Assembly: GCF_010994275.1 (NCBI RefSeq)
Contig: NZ_WMCD01000001.1
Span: 806,001 to 870,000, forward strand
Reading direction: 5' to 3'
DNA length: 64,000 bases
From: Cyclobacterium jeungdonense
Lineage (GTDB): Bacteria; Bacteroidota; Bacteroidia; Cytophagales; Cyclobacteriaceae
Shown here piece after piece: positions 38,579-46,936 of this stretch. The position numbers and the translations under genes were made by a program. The notes under the pieces are model-generated. The model was not told where the DNA came from and made no database searches. It was given only the letters and a program-made list of their open reading frames with translations. Numbering within the stretch: position 1 is the first letter of the stretch; the number at the start of each line of letters is the position of its first letter.

Positions 38579-38795
38579 ATAGCGGCGGCAAATAAAATGA
38601 AACCATGTAAGGATTTTAAGGGCATTGAAGGGGTGCCGGGAGAATATGAAGTTCTATATTTGTTTAAAAAAAACCATTTAAGGGATCTAAGAACAAGGGT
38701 AAGATTCAGCAATTTCTATCAGGTCCAGAGTAAGTGATGTTTTATTCAGGGTAGAAATTGAGATTAAACGTCAGGCTGTCATAGTTTTAAAATCG

Positions 38796-40241
38796 CTATT
38801 TGGTTATTTTGATTTCATCAAACACATTTCCTTCCATATCGATCTGCCTCAGGAGTAATGCATTCTCATCGGTTTCCACCATAGTAAAGGAATGCCTATC
38901 TGAAACCAGTTTCACGGTGTAGGGTACCCAGTTTTCGGGTGGCCCATTCTTCCATAATTCAGGATTTTCACTTATTTCGGGTTCATAAAGAGCGGCTCCT
39001 CCGGCACCACTGATAATATAAATAATGCCATCAGCCCGGGTGTTTGTGGTGCCGTCAAAATGTTGGTCCAAATTATAATCCCCATTCACACTGCCTTCAT
39101 CTGAAATAATAAACCTTGTGCCTGATTCATCTTTTTCAGGTTCAAACTTTAGAGGAACGGTGCGCTGATAGTTGTGTATATGACCGTTAAACACAAGGTC
39201 CACTCCCAATTCTTCTATCACAGGGGACAACAACCTCATCACCTGGTATTCATAATGCTGATGGCTGGAACTGAAAGGCGGATGGTGGAAAGCCACTATT
39301 TTCCAATCTGCCTTACTTTTTTTAATATCCTTTGTTAGCCATTCAATCAGCGCGGGGTCCAAGGGGTTGGCATAGTAATTGGCATCCAGACAGGCAATAT
39401 AAACATTACCATATTCAAAGGAATAATTGGAAACCCTTGGATACCTGGGGGAAGTGTTTTTCAAAAAAGCATCAATTAAATCCTGGTCGCCTTCTGGCAT
39501 TACCACATGCTGGGGTATTGGGGCGTTCCGCGGCAAATCGCTGTAATAAAAGAAAGCCAACCCGTCGGGGTATTTTTCAAAATCAGCACCGTAAATATCA
39601 TGATTTCCGGGAAGCATATAGAAAGGGACGGAACCCATCAGGGAGGCGCCTTTTTCCGGATTAGCCACTGGGCTTAGGTAAAAAGGAAAAAAGCGAACTC
39701 TATACTCCATTGCACGCCCGTAAGAATAAGCCATATCACCGGTGACAAGGGCGAAATGTGGATTTTGCAGGTAAATCTGGTAAGCCACTGCCGCCTGTTC
39801 CATTGATCCTGCCCCAGGATCCCCAAACACAGCAAATTTAGTCTGGGGTTTTTTTGTCCGGGATGTAAAGGTATTTTCAGCTATGACGGTTTGCCCCATA
39901 GAAATCCGGTAAGTATAGGTTTCATCAAATTTGAGCCTTCTGATAGTTGCCCGATAAAGATTGGTTGTTTCATTGTTCACGTGGAGTTTAACGGAAGAGA
40001 TTTTGACAGACTTTACCTTAGGTGCCGATTCAACAGAACTTCCAAGTGCCCATTCTACTTTAAAATCACCAGGCACACTATCTGTCTGCCAAATTACTAC
40101 TTTTTGTTCCTTTCTAAGTTTGGGTGAATTACCTGGCTGTAGGTAAGGGGGAACAAGGATTTTTTGACCATATGTGGAATGCAGGAGACCTAATATTATT
40201 CCGTGTGTAAATAGGCCAAGAATTAGGTTTGTCATTTTCAT
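38796..40241 (-). CDS. Secreted calcineurin-like metallophosphoesterase, purple-acid-phosphatase-like
   Basis: 481 residues. A signal peptide (about 5-25) precedes an N-terminal fibronectin-like domain ('VIWQTDSVPGDFKVEWALGS', 'TYTYRISMGQ'), as in purple acid phosphatases. The metallophosphoesterase domain shows all blocks: 'FAVFGDPGAG', 'FALVTGDMAYSYG', 'FYMLPGNHDIYG', 'WKIVAFHHPPFSS' and 'DLVFNGHIHNYQR'. It would hydrolyse phosphomonoesters or diesters in the periplasm with a two-metal centre; the substrate is unknown. It converges with the sulfatase gene across a gap of 217 bases that holds no supported gene. Confidence 0.88.
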   Translation of the reverse strand: MKMTNLILGLFTHGIILGLLHSTYGQKILVPPYLQPGNSPKLRKEQKVVIWQTDSVPGDFKVEWALGSSVESAPKVKSVKISSVKLHVNNETTNLYRATIRRLKFDETYTYRISMGQTVIAENTFTSRTKKPQTKFAVFGDPGAGSMEQAAVAYQIYLQNPHFALVTGDMAYSYGRAMEYRVRFFPFYLSPVANPEKGASLMGSVPFYMLPGNHDIYGADFEKYPDGLAFFYYSDLPRNAPIPQHVVMPEGDQDLIDAFLKNTSPRYPRVSNYSFEYGNVYIACLDANYYANPLDPALIEWLTKDIKKSKADWKIVAFHHPPFSSSHQHYEYQVMRLLSPVIEELGVDLVFNGHIHNYQRTVPLKFEPEKDESGTRFIISDEGSVNGDYNLDQHFDGTTNTRADGIIYIISGAGGAALYEPEISENPELWKNGPPENWVPYTVKLVSDRHSFTMVETDENALLLRQIDMEGNVFDEIKITK

Positions 40242-40339
40242 AGTCTTCTTTCAATTTATCATTCTTTATTAATCACCCCAATCCCATTTTTATCCATGAA
40301 AAAGTGACAGAGTCAAATATGGTATTTTGTTTTTTTAAG

Positions 40340-41368
40340 TTATCGGGTGGCTCTACATTTTATGACTATATTTTCATTAAAACTTTGGTCGTTCTTTAAT
40401 ATGGCATAGAATTCATCAAGGAATTTACGAAGTGAATCCATCTCATCCGGGTGGATATCTGTATCTATTTCTCTTAAGACTTCCCAAAATTGGTCTTCCA
40501 TTGATAAATATTCACTTCTTATTAATTGGAATAATCCCTCTTCTCTACAAAAACCCCGATATAGGCGCTCGCGGACACTCAATATGGGCAGCAATTCACT
40601 AACTTTTGCATAAGGGGCATTGACCAGCCCTGACATATCAAAATCATATGGGACGGGGACATTGGTTCTGGGAGGAACCTGTAGAATACTGACGTTATGT
40701 TGGGTTAAAGCGGACCAATCGGTATTGGCAATCATATATTGGAAAAAATCATGTCTGACAGCAGCCGTATCCTGCAATAAAAAGGGATTAATCACCTCGG
40801 CTTCCAGTATATCCCCACCCAACCTTTTAGCCATCAGGTATTCGTCTTCGATAAAAAAAGCTTTCAAATGATAGGATTTAGACTGCCTACCCCGCCGATC
40901 GGTTAGAGTCAGGGCCATCAATTTTGTATTGAAATTATAGGGAGTGATTAATCTATAGAGTTTATAGCAAAAATACTCTTTGAGGATCAAATCATTGGCA
41001 TTGCCATGTGACATGCATGGAAGTACAAGCTTGAGGGTTTTGTGGTCTTCAAACAAGGTACCATTTCTTTCTTTTGCCTTTATCCTCAACTTTATAGGAG
41101 TGAAGAAGCAAATTTCCCTTCTGGAACTGCCCCTCGGACGAACGTCAATTTTGACGGAATCCCAAGCTTCTTTTTCAATTCTGTAATGAAGGTAGGTCGG
41201 GAAATATCGCTTGTCGCTATTGTTTTTTTTCAGTTCTCTGAATGGGTATTCCAATCGGACCTCCAGGGTATATGGGGTACCAAAAAGCCTCTTAATGGGT
41301 GCTTCCTGGGCTACGATGGCACTATAAATTAGAAAGAGAAAAACAAAAGCAGCATACCCTGTTTTCAT
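40340..41368 (-). CDS. Secreted CotH-kinase-like protein, paralogue A
   Basis: 342 residues with a signal peptide ending near 'IVA-QE' (21). No family name comes to mind for the whole protein, but the pattern suggests an atypical kinase fold like spore-coat CotH: a basic motif 'DVRPRGSSRREIC' (75-87), 'LKLVLPC' (112-118), 'LKEYFCYKLYRLITPYNF', then 'FFQYMIANTDWS' with N215 and D217 and 'VPVPYDFDMSGLVNAPYA' with D242 and D244. The N-x-D plus D-F-D pair sits where catalytic and metal-binding residues lie in CotH-like kinases. It shares these motifs and three cysteine positions with the divergent gene at 42395, so the two are paralogues. Kinase activity is inferred. Confidence 0.7.
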   Translation of the reverse strand: MKTGYAAFVFLFLIYSAIVAQEAPIKRLFGTPYTLEVRLEYPFRELKKNNSDKRYFPTYLHYRIEKEAWDSVKIDVRPRGSSRREICFFTPIKLRIKAKERNGTLFEDHKTLKLVLPCMSHGNANDLILKEYFCYKLYRLITPYNFNTKLMALTLTDRRGRQSKSYHLKAFFIEDEYLMAKRLGGDILEAEVINPFLLQDTAAVRHDFFQYMIANTDWSALTQHNVSILQVPPRTNVPVPYDFDMSGLVNAPYAKVSELLPILSVRERLYRGFCREEGLFQLIRSEYLSMEDQFWEVLREIDTDIHPDEMDSLRKFLDEFYAILKNDQSFNENIVIKCRATR

Positions 41369-41600
41369 CTATATCCTATTTTAATGGAAACCTTTACTTA
41401 TAAAACATCATTGGATAAAATTGCTGCTTTTAGCTCATTGAATCCCATGTGTTTGCACTAACCAGAATAACGATGTCATGCCACCTGGATGAAACTTTTA
41501 AATCCATCCTGCCATACCAAGTGATATAAATGAATAAAAAATCACTATGTGACGTAACTAGCTAAATATAATCATTTATTCTCTATGAAAACAAGAAGTT

Positions 41601-42167
41601 TTAATTAAAAAGTAAGAAGATCAAAAAACTAAATACGCCTAATCCAAAGCCGTACATGATCACCTGATAGGCATATCCTAAAAGATTGTACTTTTGTTTT
41701 AAAATGACACCCTGACCATATAAATCTATGAGCATTTGCTCATAAATGTCTTTTCTGGAATGCAATAATTCTTCCATCTTTTCGATGTAGTCCTTTTGAG
41801 AATATTCAGCAATTACACCAAAGTACAGCAAACTTTGCTTTTCGGAAAGATTTGGTGTTAAATGGGTCTCAATTATTTTGGGTTGGGCAGCCAAAATGGC
41901 CAAAATGGCTGAGGTAAGACAGGATAAAACGATTATCATCATTGGTATTATAATGGTGAACCTATAAAAATCCATTTGATCAGCAATTATCCCATAACCG
42001 GAAATAGCGATGATGGATGATATAATTACGGTATTGATACTGATGATAATGTTAGCTTTGTTATCAATGATCTGCCTCAAATTGGTTTGATTCCGATAGG
42101 TTGTCCGAAAAAGCGTCTCCCTTTCTCTTCCTGATTTTTTTTTATAGTCTTCTATTTCACTTTCCAT
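41601..42167 (-). CDS. Pycsar-effector-like membrane protein (PycTM / DUF5706 type)
   Basis: 188 residues. After a charged N-terminal helix comes 'LFRTTYRNQTNLRQIIDNKA' running into 'NIIISINTVIISSIIAISGY', the signature of the Pycsar effector TM family: a D-x-K-A-N motif at the mouth of TM1. TM2 is 'FTIIIPMMIIVLSCLTSAIL', an amphipathic middle helix follows, and TM3 is at the C-terminus ('VIMYGFGLGVFSFLIFLLF'). In Pycsar anti-phage systems such proteins respond to cyclic CMP or cyclic UMP and disrupt the membrane. Here no pyrimidine cyclase and no HD domain is fused or adjacent; instead two CotH-like paralogues flank the gene. Family membership is fairly sure; a defence role at this locus is inference. 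Confidence 0.75.
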   Translation of the reverse strand: MESEIEDYKKKSGRERETLFRTTYRNQTNLRQIIDNKANIIISINTVIISSIIAISGYGIIADQMDFYRFTIIIPMMIIVLSCLTSAILAILAAQPKIIETHLTPNLSEKQSLLYFGVIAEYSQKDYIEKMEELLHSRKDIYEQMLIDLYGQGVILKQKYNLLGYAYQVIMYGFGLGVFSFLIFLLFN

Positions 42168-42394
42168 TATGCAGCTAAATTATCAATCCCTAGAACCCCA
42201 AATATGGCCAAGCCTTTCTAACCATATTTAATGAATATACCATATTCCAATTATTTTTTGAAGTTAGTTCCTTTTAATTTTAATTATTTTTTTAACTTAG
42301 GATAGGTTCATATAATAAAAAGTTCAATCGTGACGCTGCCTCAATTCGTCTCCAATAAACAGCCGCAACTATGTATTGCAGCATAAATAAGATA

Positions 42395-43441
42395 ATGAGA
42401 TTTATTGGCCTGTTTATTTTGATTTTTATTTCAAGCCACTTGAATGCCCAACCGACAGCGTTGTTTGAAGGTGACGAAATAATTTCAATTACGCTCTCAG
42501 GTGATTTGAAGGAATTATTAAACGATCGAACGGGTGAATCGCTATTCCGGACCATTACCTTATCCTACATGGGTGCGGACTCCACTTTGGTTTCTCTTCC
42601 TATTAGGAGCCGGACAAGGGGGAATTTTCGCAGGGCTAAAGGAAATTGCTCCCACCCACCACTACTGTTGAATTTCTCCAAGAAAAACCGAGAAGGAACG
42701 ATCTTTAAACAGCAGGATCGAATGAAATTGGTTTTGCCTTGCCGTGGGGATAAGTATGTCCTGCGGGAGTATTATGTTTACAAACTTTATAACATGATTT
42801 CTCCTAAAAGTTTCCGCGCCCAATTGGTGAAACTGATATTGGATTCCCCTGAGTTGAAGGCAAGGGACAAGGGGCCCTTTTTTGGTATTTTGTTGGAAGA
42901 GGAGGATCAAATGGCCGAAAGAAACTACCAAATTTCGGTGAAAAAACAATTGGTCAAGCCAGAGCAAACCGAAAGGGAAGACTTTTTGAACATGGCTGTA
43001 TTTCAATATATGATCGGCAATACTGACTGGTCTGTGCAGTACCGACAAAATATAAAACTGATTGCTTCCGATTCATCATCCAGGCCCATCACTGTTCCCT
43101 ATGATTTTGATCATGCAGGTATCGTACGTGCCCCATATGCTAAGCCAGCAGAGGAATTAAAAATGCGTTCTACCTTAGAGAGGAGATATCGCGGCTTTTG
43201 TATGGAGGATATGAAAAGTTTCGTTAACGTATTCGATCACTTTTCAGGGTTAAAAGAAGCTATCTTTTCTCTGTATAGGAATAGTGAACGTCTGGACAAA
43301 AAGTACATCCATTCTACCCTAAGGTATCTGGATGATTTTTATACTACCATTAATGATTCCCGAAGAGCCAGAAGAGCATTCTTGTACCCCTGCCAAGCGA
43401 GTGGGACGGGTAATGTGGTGATAAAAGGGTTGAGAAATTAG
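42395..43441 (+). CDS. Secreted CotH-kinase-like protein, paralogue B
   Basis: 348 residues from the ATG at 42395; an ATG at 42371 would put eight residues in front of a natural signal peptide ('MRFIGLFILIFISSHLNAQ'). Same layout as the protein at 40340: 'IRSRTRGNFRRAKGNC' (71-85), 'MKLVLPC' (110-116), 'LREYYVYKLYNMISPKSF', 'FQYMIGNTDWSVQYRQNI' with N209 and D211, 'ITVPYDFDHAGIVRAPYA' with D237 and D239, and a late cysteine ('LYPCQASG'). Overall similarity is clear but moderate, so the duplication is old. The gene diverges from the Pycsar-effector-like gene. Function inferred as for paralogue A. Confidence 0.7.
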   Translation: MRFIGLFILIFISSHLNAQPTALFEGDEIISITLSGDLKELLNDRTGESLFRTITLSYMGADSTLVSLPIRSRTRGNFRRAKGNCSHPPLLLNFSKKNREGTIFKQQDRMKLVLPCRGDKYVLREYYVYKLYNMISPKSFRAQLVKLILDSPELKARDKGPFFGILLEEEDQMAERNYQISVKKQLVKPEQTEREDFLNMAVFQYMIGNTDWSVQYRQNIKLIASDSSSRPITVPYDFDHAGIVRAPYAKPAEELKMRSTLERRYRGFCMEDMKSFVNVFDHFSGLKEAIFSLYRNSERLDKKYIHSTLRYLDDFYTTINDSRRARRAFLYPCQASGTGNVVIKGLRN

Positions 43442-43535
43442 TTTTTTTCGACCGTATTAGGTATATAGTCTAAAAAGAAGCGATTCATAAAAACATCAGC
43501 AATTGGGAAAAGCAAGGCATGTTTCAAAAGAAAAT

Positions 43536-43886
43536 TTACTCAACCGATTCAGCCATTATTGCTTCCAAATGTTTCATCAAATCGCTGAAGCCTTCCTGAG
43601 GGCTAAAATTCATTAACTTTAAATCTTCTTCAACAACAGCAACGTGCCCGGGAGGCATGTAAAATACATCACCTTCTTTTAAAACGACCTCAGTCCCATC
43701 ATCATAGGTAAGCCGCAGTACTCCCTTCAAAATATATCCCCAATGTGGTACCTGGCAACTGTCATTTTTTAATCCCTCTAATAGCAGAGCAAGATCTGTT
43801 CCTGCAGGCATTTCATTTACAGCAACTGTCATTTCACCCCAACCTTCAATATAATTTAATAGTTTATCACCAGGAAAATTATCCAA
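43536..43886 (-). CDS. Cupin-domain protein, possibly cut from its export signal by an in-frame stop
   Basis: 116 residues forming one small cupin barrel: 'QVPHWGYILKGVLRLTYDDG' (first metal-ligand block), 'VVLKEGDVFYMPPGHVAVVE' (second block). The frame opens at a TTG (43886) directly after a TAA at 43887-43889. Upstream of that TAA, in the same frame, runs a signal-peptide-like stretch beginning at an ATG (43997, 'MKTLINGFLFTILMGYSFTS'). So either the cupin starts at the TTG or an inner Met, or a secreted cupin has been split by one nonsense change. Enzymatic role unknown; small cupins of this kind may sequester or isomerise small molecules. Confidence 0.65.
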   Translation of the reverse strand: MDNFPGDKLLNYIEGWGEMTVAVNEMPAGTDLALLLEGLKNDSCQVPHWGYILKGVLRLTYDDGTEVVLKEGDVFYMPPGHVAVVEEDLKLMNFSPQEGFSDLMKHLEAIMAESVE

Positions 43887-44144
43887 TTAAATATGAGAGT
43901 TTACGCTGGTACCCGATGCATTAGTCCCTTGAATAAGGCTTGTAAACGAATAGCCCATCAAGATAGTAAATAGAAATCCGTTAATTAAAGTTTTCATTTT
44001 CCGGGAGGTTTTAGCGTCGAACATCTGTCGTAGCAATCGGTTTCTCTCAATTGGTTCTAATTTTTCCAAAAAGATCGCGAATAAACAGGCCAATCTTTTT
44101 CGTAATTGTTGCAATCTCTTTTTATCATGTTGCGGTGAAACCAT
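43887..44144 (-). CDS. Short hypothetical protein directly upstream of and in frame with the cupin gene
   Basis: About 85 residues from the ATG at 44144 (an in-frame start exists at 44210). The first half is a basic helix ('KKRLQQLRKRLACLFAIFLE'), the second half a hydrophobic segment that looks like a signal peptide starting at 43997. The TAA stop at 43887-43889 is followed immediately, in frame, by the cupin domain. It may be an independent small gene or the disrupted 5' end of the cupin gene. No family recognised. Confidence 0.3.
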   Translation of the reverse strand: MVSPQHDKKRLQQLRKRLACLFAIFLEKLEPIERNRLLRQMFDAKTSRKMKTLINGFLFTILMGYSFTSLIQGTNASGTSVNSHI

Positions 44145-44282
44145 ATAGGAATGGAAGGGTTTATATACAACTATTGATGAACTTATACTCCCAAGAGACA
44201 AAAGGGGCAAATGGGATGGGAGTGACTTTTATCACAGGTGATCTTTTTTATTCATCGTACTTTTACGATGTAAAATGAAAGG

Positions 44283-44604
44283 ATGGATCGAACACTTGTA
44301 AAGATCGACTATACGCTTAAAGAGCAAAAGTTGGCCCAATACGCAAAGTCCTTGGGACATCCGGTAAGTATACAGATTCTGAAGATTCTCATTGATAAGC
44401 CTTGCAGTTTGTTTTAATGGAGACCTGACAGAAATCATCCCACTGGCACAATCCATCATTTCCTAGCATCTCGATTCCCTCAATGAGGCAGGCTTGATCC
44501 AGGGAGAAATTATACCACCCAAAATCAAATATTGCCTGAACAAAGAAAATTGGGCGGAAGTCACCGAATTATTTAAAACGTTATTTAAATCCCGAAAAGC
44601 ATGA
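44283..44604 (+). pseudogene. ArsR-family metalloregulator, broken by a frameshift and a nonsense codon
   Basis: From the ATG at 44283, the frame reads 'LAQYAKSLGHPVSIQILKIL' then 'IDKPCS', a typical ArsR winged-helix start. At 44408-44410 one extra T shifts the frame and a TAA follows at 44415. In the +1 frame the protein continues: 'FNGDLTEIIPLAQSIIS', TAG at 44464-44466 in place of the expected CAG of 'ISQHL', then 'HLDSLNEAGLIQGEIIPPK', 'YCLNKENWAEVTELFKTLF' and a TGA at 44602-44604. The original length, about 106 residues, is normal for ArsR. The stop overlaps the ATG of the thioredoxin-like gene by the classic ATGA, so it was the first gene of that operon. ArsR proteins repress detoxification genes until metal or another signal binds. 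Confidence 0.8.
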
Positions 44605-44834
44605 AAACGATAAAAATTCTTGGAACAGGTTGTCCCAAATGCAAGCAAACCGAATCCATTATCAAAGACGTGATCGCAAAAGTAGGGATTGAGGTGGAAG
44701 TGATCAAAGTGGAGGATATACAGCAAATCATGCAGTATAACGTACTATCTACTCCGGCCATCGTAGTAGATGAAGTAGTCAAAATGAACGGGAAAGTCCC
44801 CACTAATCGGGAAGTAATTACCCTTTTATCCTAA
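44601..44834 (+). CDS. Small thioredoxin-like redox protein (CPKC type)
   Basis: 77 residues, matching the compact TM0996/MM0895-type thioredoxins. 'KTIKILGTGCPKCKQTE' places the redox pair at C11 and C14; 'VLSTPAIVVDEVVKMNG' contains the cis-proline. Such proteins often sit beside ArsR regulators and permeases in arsenic or metal islands. Here the ArsR gene upstream is broken, and downstream only a trace of what may be a permease remains. The gene itself looks intact; its ATG overlaps the old ArsR stop codon. Confidence 0.85.
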   Translation: MKTIKILGTGCPKCKQTESIIKDVIAKVGIEVEVIKVEDIQQIMQYNVLSTPAIVVDEVVKMNGKVPTNREVITLLS

Positions 44835-44899
44835 ACCAAAACAACAATCAAGGAACTAGCCTGACCCACCACCATCCCAAAGTGCTTCTCGTTGCTAAT

Positions 44900-45128
44900 T
44901 TAAAAAACTAAAAATCAGGTTTGACTGGTTACAAAGCTTTGCGGATTGGCTGATCTAGAGGTAGCCTTCAATTTCTTTGAACAGTACCTTGGCCAAGGGC
45001 AATGGTGGAAAATACCACTTGCCGTTATTTTGGCCGTTTTGCGCTTTTTATTATCCTTTCCGGCTTTATTTTTAACCTTATCTTTACCACCATATAAAAA
45101 ACTTTCTAAAGAAGTACATTATGAATGA
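44900..45128 (+). pseudogene. Possible remnant of a membrane permease
   Basis: Between the thioredoxin-like and DinB genes one frame reads 'FDWLQSFADWLI' then stop (about 44917-44954), without a start codon. Another frame continues 'VAFNFFEQYLGQGQ', 'WWKIPLAVILAVLRFLLSFP' and 'ALFLTLSLPPYKKL', ending at 45128. The first phrase resembles the N-terminus of the permease that usually accompanies this thioredoxin type (PF03773 group). I read it as a frameshifted fragment joined to another hydrophobic piece. Evidence is weak and based on pattern memory; the second part could also be an independent small membrane protein starting at the TTG 44946. Confidence 0.3.
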
Positions 45129-45558
45129 ATTATTAGAACTCTGGAAAGAAGGCCGAACCCGATTAACCAACCAACTGGCCACTGTCAAAGCCGAAGACCT
45201 GACCAAAAAACTGGGTGACAGTCCGAATTCCGCTGGTTTTTTGATTCGACACATCGCAGAAGTTGAATTGCTTTTTGCCAAAAATGTGTTTGGCAATACC
45301 GACGTAAAAGTGGATGCCCAAACACTTAAGGCCGGAAAAGACACCGGAGAATGGACCGATTTGGATTCATTGTTGGCCATAGTAGAAGAAGCAGGCCTGC
45401 AACTTGGAAAAGCCATTGAAAGCCAAAAAAACTGGGAAACCACCATCGAAACCAAGGAATTTGGTAAGAAGACAAAAGCAGCGGCATTTGGAAGAATCAC
45501 CACGCATACGGCCTACCATGCAGGACAGTTGGCAATAGTAGTGAAATATGGAACGTAG
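45121..45558 (+). CDS. DinB family protein
   Basis: 145 residues, a four-helix bundle of the DinB/YfiT-like group. The metal-binding histidines are visible: H44 in 'FLIRHIAEVELLF' and H129, H133 in 'THTAYHAGQLAIV'. Related proteins are metal-dependent, thiol-linked enzymes (for example bacillithiol or mycothiol transferases) or DNA-damage-induced proteins of unknown reaction; sequence alone does not separate these. It starts at the end of the permease-like remnant and has no same-strand partner downstream. Confidence 0.85.
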   Translation: MNELLELWKEGRTRLTNQLATVKAEDLTKKLGDSPNSAGFLIRHIAEVELLFAKNVFGNTDVKVDAQTLKAGKDTGEWTDLDSLLAIVEEAGLQLGKAIESQKNWETTIETKEFGKKTKAAAFGRITTHTAYHAGQLAIVVKYGT

Positions 45559-45733
45559 AAAACAGTCTATGAACAGGTCGATTGCCAAACCGATAATGGT
45601 TTCAGAAACAAATTTGCGGTAAAACCAGCCTATCTAAGGTCAGATTCAGAATAGAGATTCAAATCCTATGGGTACACATACATACCTGCCTGCTAAATGA
45701 AATGTATATTATTCCCCATGTGAAATAGGGCTT

Positions 45734-46324
45734 TTAAAGACCTGCGCTCTCAATCCAAAAAAGCACCAGTACAATCAGTGTAACCGCCGGCGCCACCACC
45801 ATCCAGTCATTTACCTTTAAAAGGCCTGGTAGGGTAAGATCACCGAAATAGCCTTTTTTCAGGATGCCATCCTTTAGATTAGGATACATGATGGCAAATA
45901 TCCATGTACCTAGAACAATACCTGCTAATCCTCCGGTAATGGCATCCAAATACCCATTGCCAACCGCACCGGCAATAGTACCAGGGCAATAACCAAGCAC
46001 CGCAAAGCCAACACCAAAAATCGATGCCCCAAGCACGTTCATCCCTACGGAACCACTTTTGATCGAAAGCTTAATCCAGCCCATCGATTTCATAAAATAA
46101 ACCCCAACCATACCGGTAGCTACAGCCGACAGCATAATTTGCAGCACTGTAAAGTCGGTGAGCAGTAACTGCGCAACAATAACATCGTATTTGGTTGCGC
46201 CACCTTTGTGAAGCAGAAAACCAAACACGATACCGAAACCCAAGCCATAGAATAAATTTCTTTTGTCTTCCGACTCTACGGCGTTTTTTGTTTTTGCCGA
46301 AACTTCCTTTTCTGATTCTTTCAT
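45734..46324 (-). CDS. YeeE/YedE family membrane protein, C-terminal-half type (DUF6691-like)
   Basis: 196 residues from the ATG at 46324; a longer frame to 46351 begins with a TTG. After a short charged N-terminus there are about five TM helices. The family hallmark is the cysteine motif in 'AVLGYCPGTIAGAVGNG'. In the YeeE/YedE family, paired half-size proteins form a channel that is thought to move thiosulfate or other sulfur species, with cysteines handling the sulfur. The partner half is encoded 14 bases upstream. The neighbouring transporter and MBL/rhodanese genes support a sulfur function. Confidence 0.88.
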   Translation of the reverse strand: MKESEKEVSAKTKNAVESEDKRNLFYGLGFGIVFGFLLHKGGATKYDVIVAQLLLTDFTVLQIMLSAVATGMVGVYFMKSMGWIKLSIKSGSVGMNVLGASIFGVGFAVLGYCPGTIAGAVGNGYLDAITGGLAGIVLGTWIFAIMYPNLKDGILKKGYFGDLTLPGLLKVNDWMVVAPAVTLIVLVLFWIESAGL

Positions 46325-46337
46325 AACCTTTTCTGTT

Positions 46338-46871
46338 TTAAGCAATAACAAAAAAAATAATATGAGCAGTTATAATTCCTCCCACAAAAAAGAAGATGGC
46401 TGAAATCCAACTTGATACGGCGAGTTGCAAGGTGCCACTAATGCCGTGCCCACTGGTGCACCCGCCGGCAAAACGGGCACCAAATCCCAGAAGGATACCT
46501 CCTATGACTGCCACAAACACACGCAAAAGGGCATTATCTCCAAATGCTGATGACCACAGGGACGGTACCCACACACCTACTTGGAAATCTCCTGATATAC
46601 TGGCTGAAATAAACGACCCGATAACTACTCCAATAACCAGCATCCACTGCCAATTTATCAAGAGTTTAATTTTCTCGTAATAGGGCCTTTGTTTGGCTTT
46701 TTCCCCTCTAATCATCTGCTCAATCATTCCCCCGGCGCGGGCAAATGTGGTGGAAGTGGCAATGGGTTTGCCCGATATCAAAAAACTCAACCAACTTAAT
46801 ATCCCGATTCCTATGCCTACTGTGTAGGGTGACCAGGTAGTGTCTGTTAAGGCTGAAGCGAATGTTTCCAT
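46338..46871 (-). CDS. YeeE/YedE family membrane protein, N-terminal-half type
   Basis: 177 residues with about five TM helices. The motif 'GFGARFAGGCTSGHGISGTL' carries the conserved cysteine that faces the pore in YeeE-like proteins. 'YTVGIGIGILSWLSFLISGK' is the usual first helix. It forms the other half of the presumed sulfur-compound channel with the gene directly downstream. A DASS transporter gene lies 66 bases upstream on the same strand, so the three probably make one transcript. Confidence 0.88.
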   Translation of the reverse strand: METFASALTDTTWSPYTVGIGIGILSWLSFLISGKPIATSTTFARAGGMIEQMIRGEKAKQRPYYEKIKLLINWQWMLVIGVVIGSFISASISGDFQVGVWVPSLWSSAFGDNALLRVFVAVIGGILLGFGARFAGGCTSGHGISGTLQLAVSSWISAIFFFVGGIITAHIIFFVIA

Positions 46872-46936
46872 AAACGATTGAATTTTAGATTACTATTTTA
46901 TTTTTTCAGATAAATTATTTCTCACAAGGAGATTTG

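Noticed and set aside
38597..38737. 46-codon plus-strand frame between sulfatase and phosphoesterase genes
   Set aside because: It has an ATG and a plausible composition but no ribosome-binding signal, no homology I recognise and a convergent-gap location.
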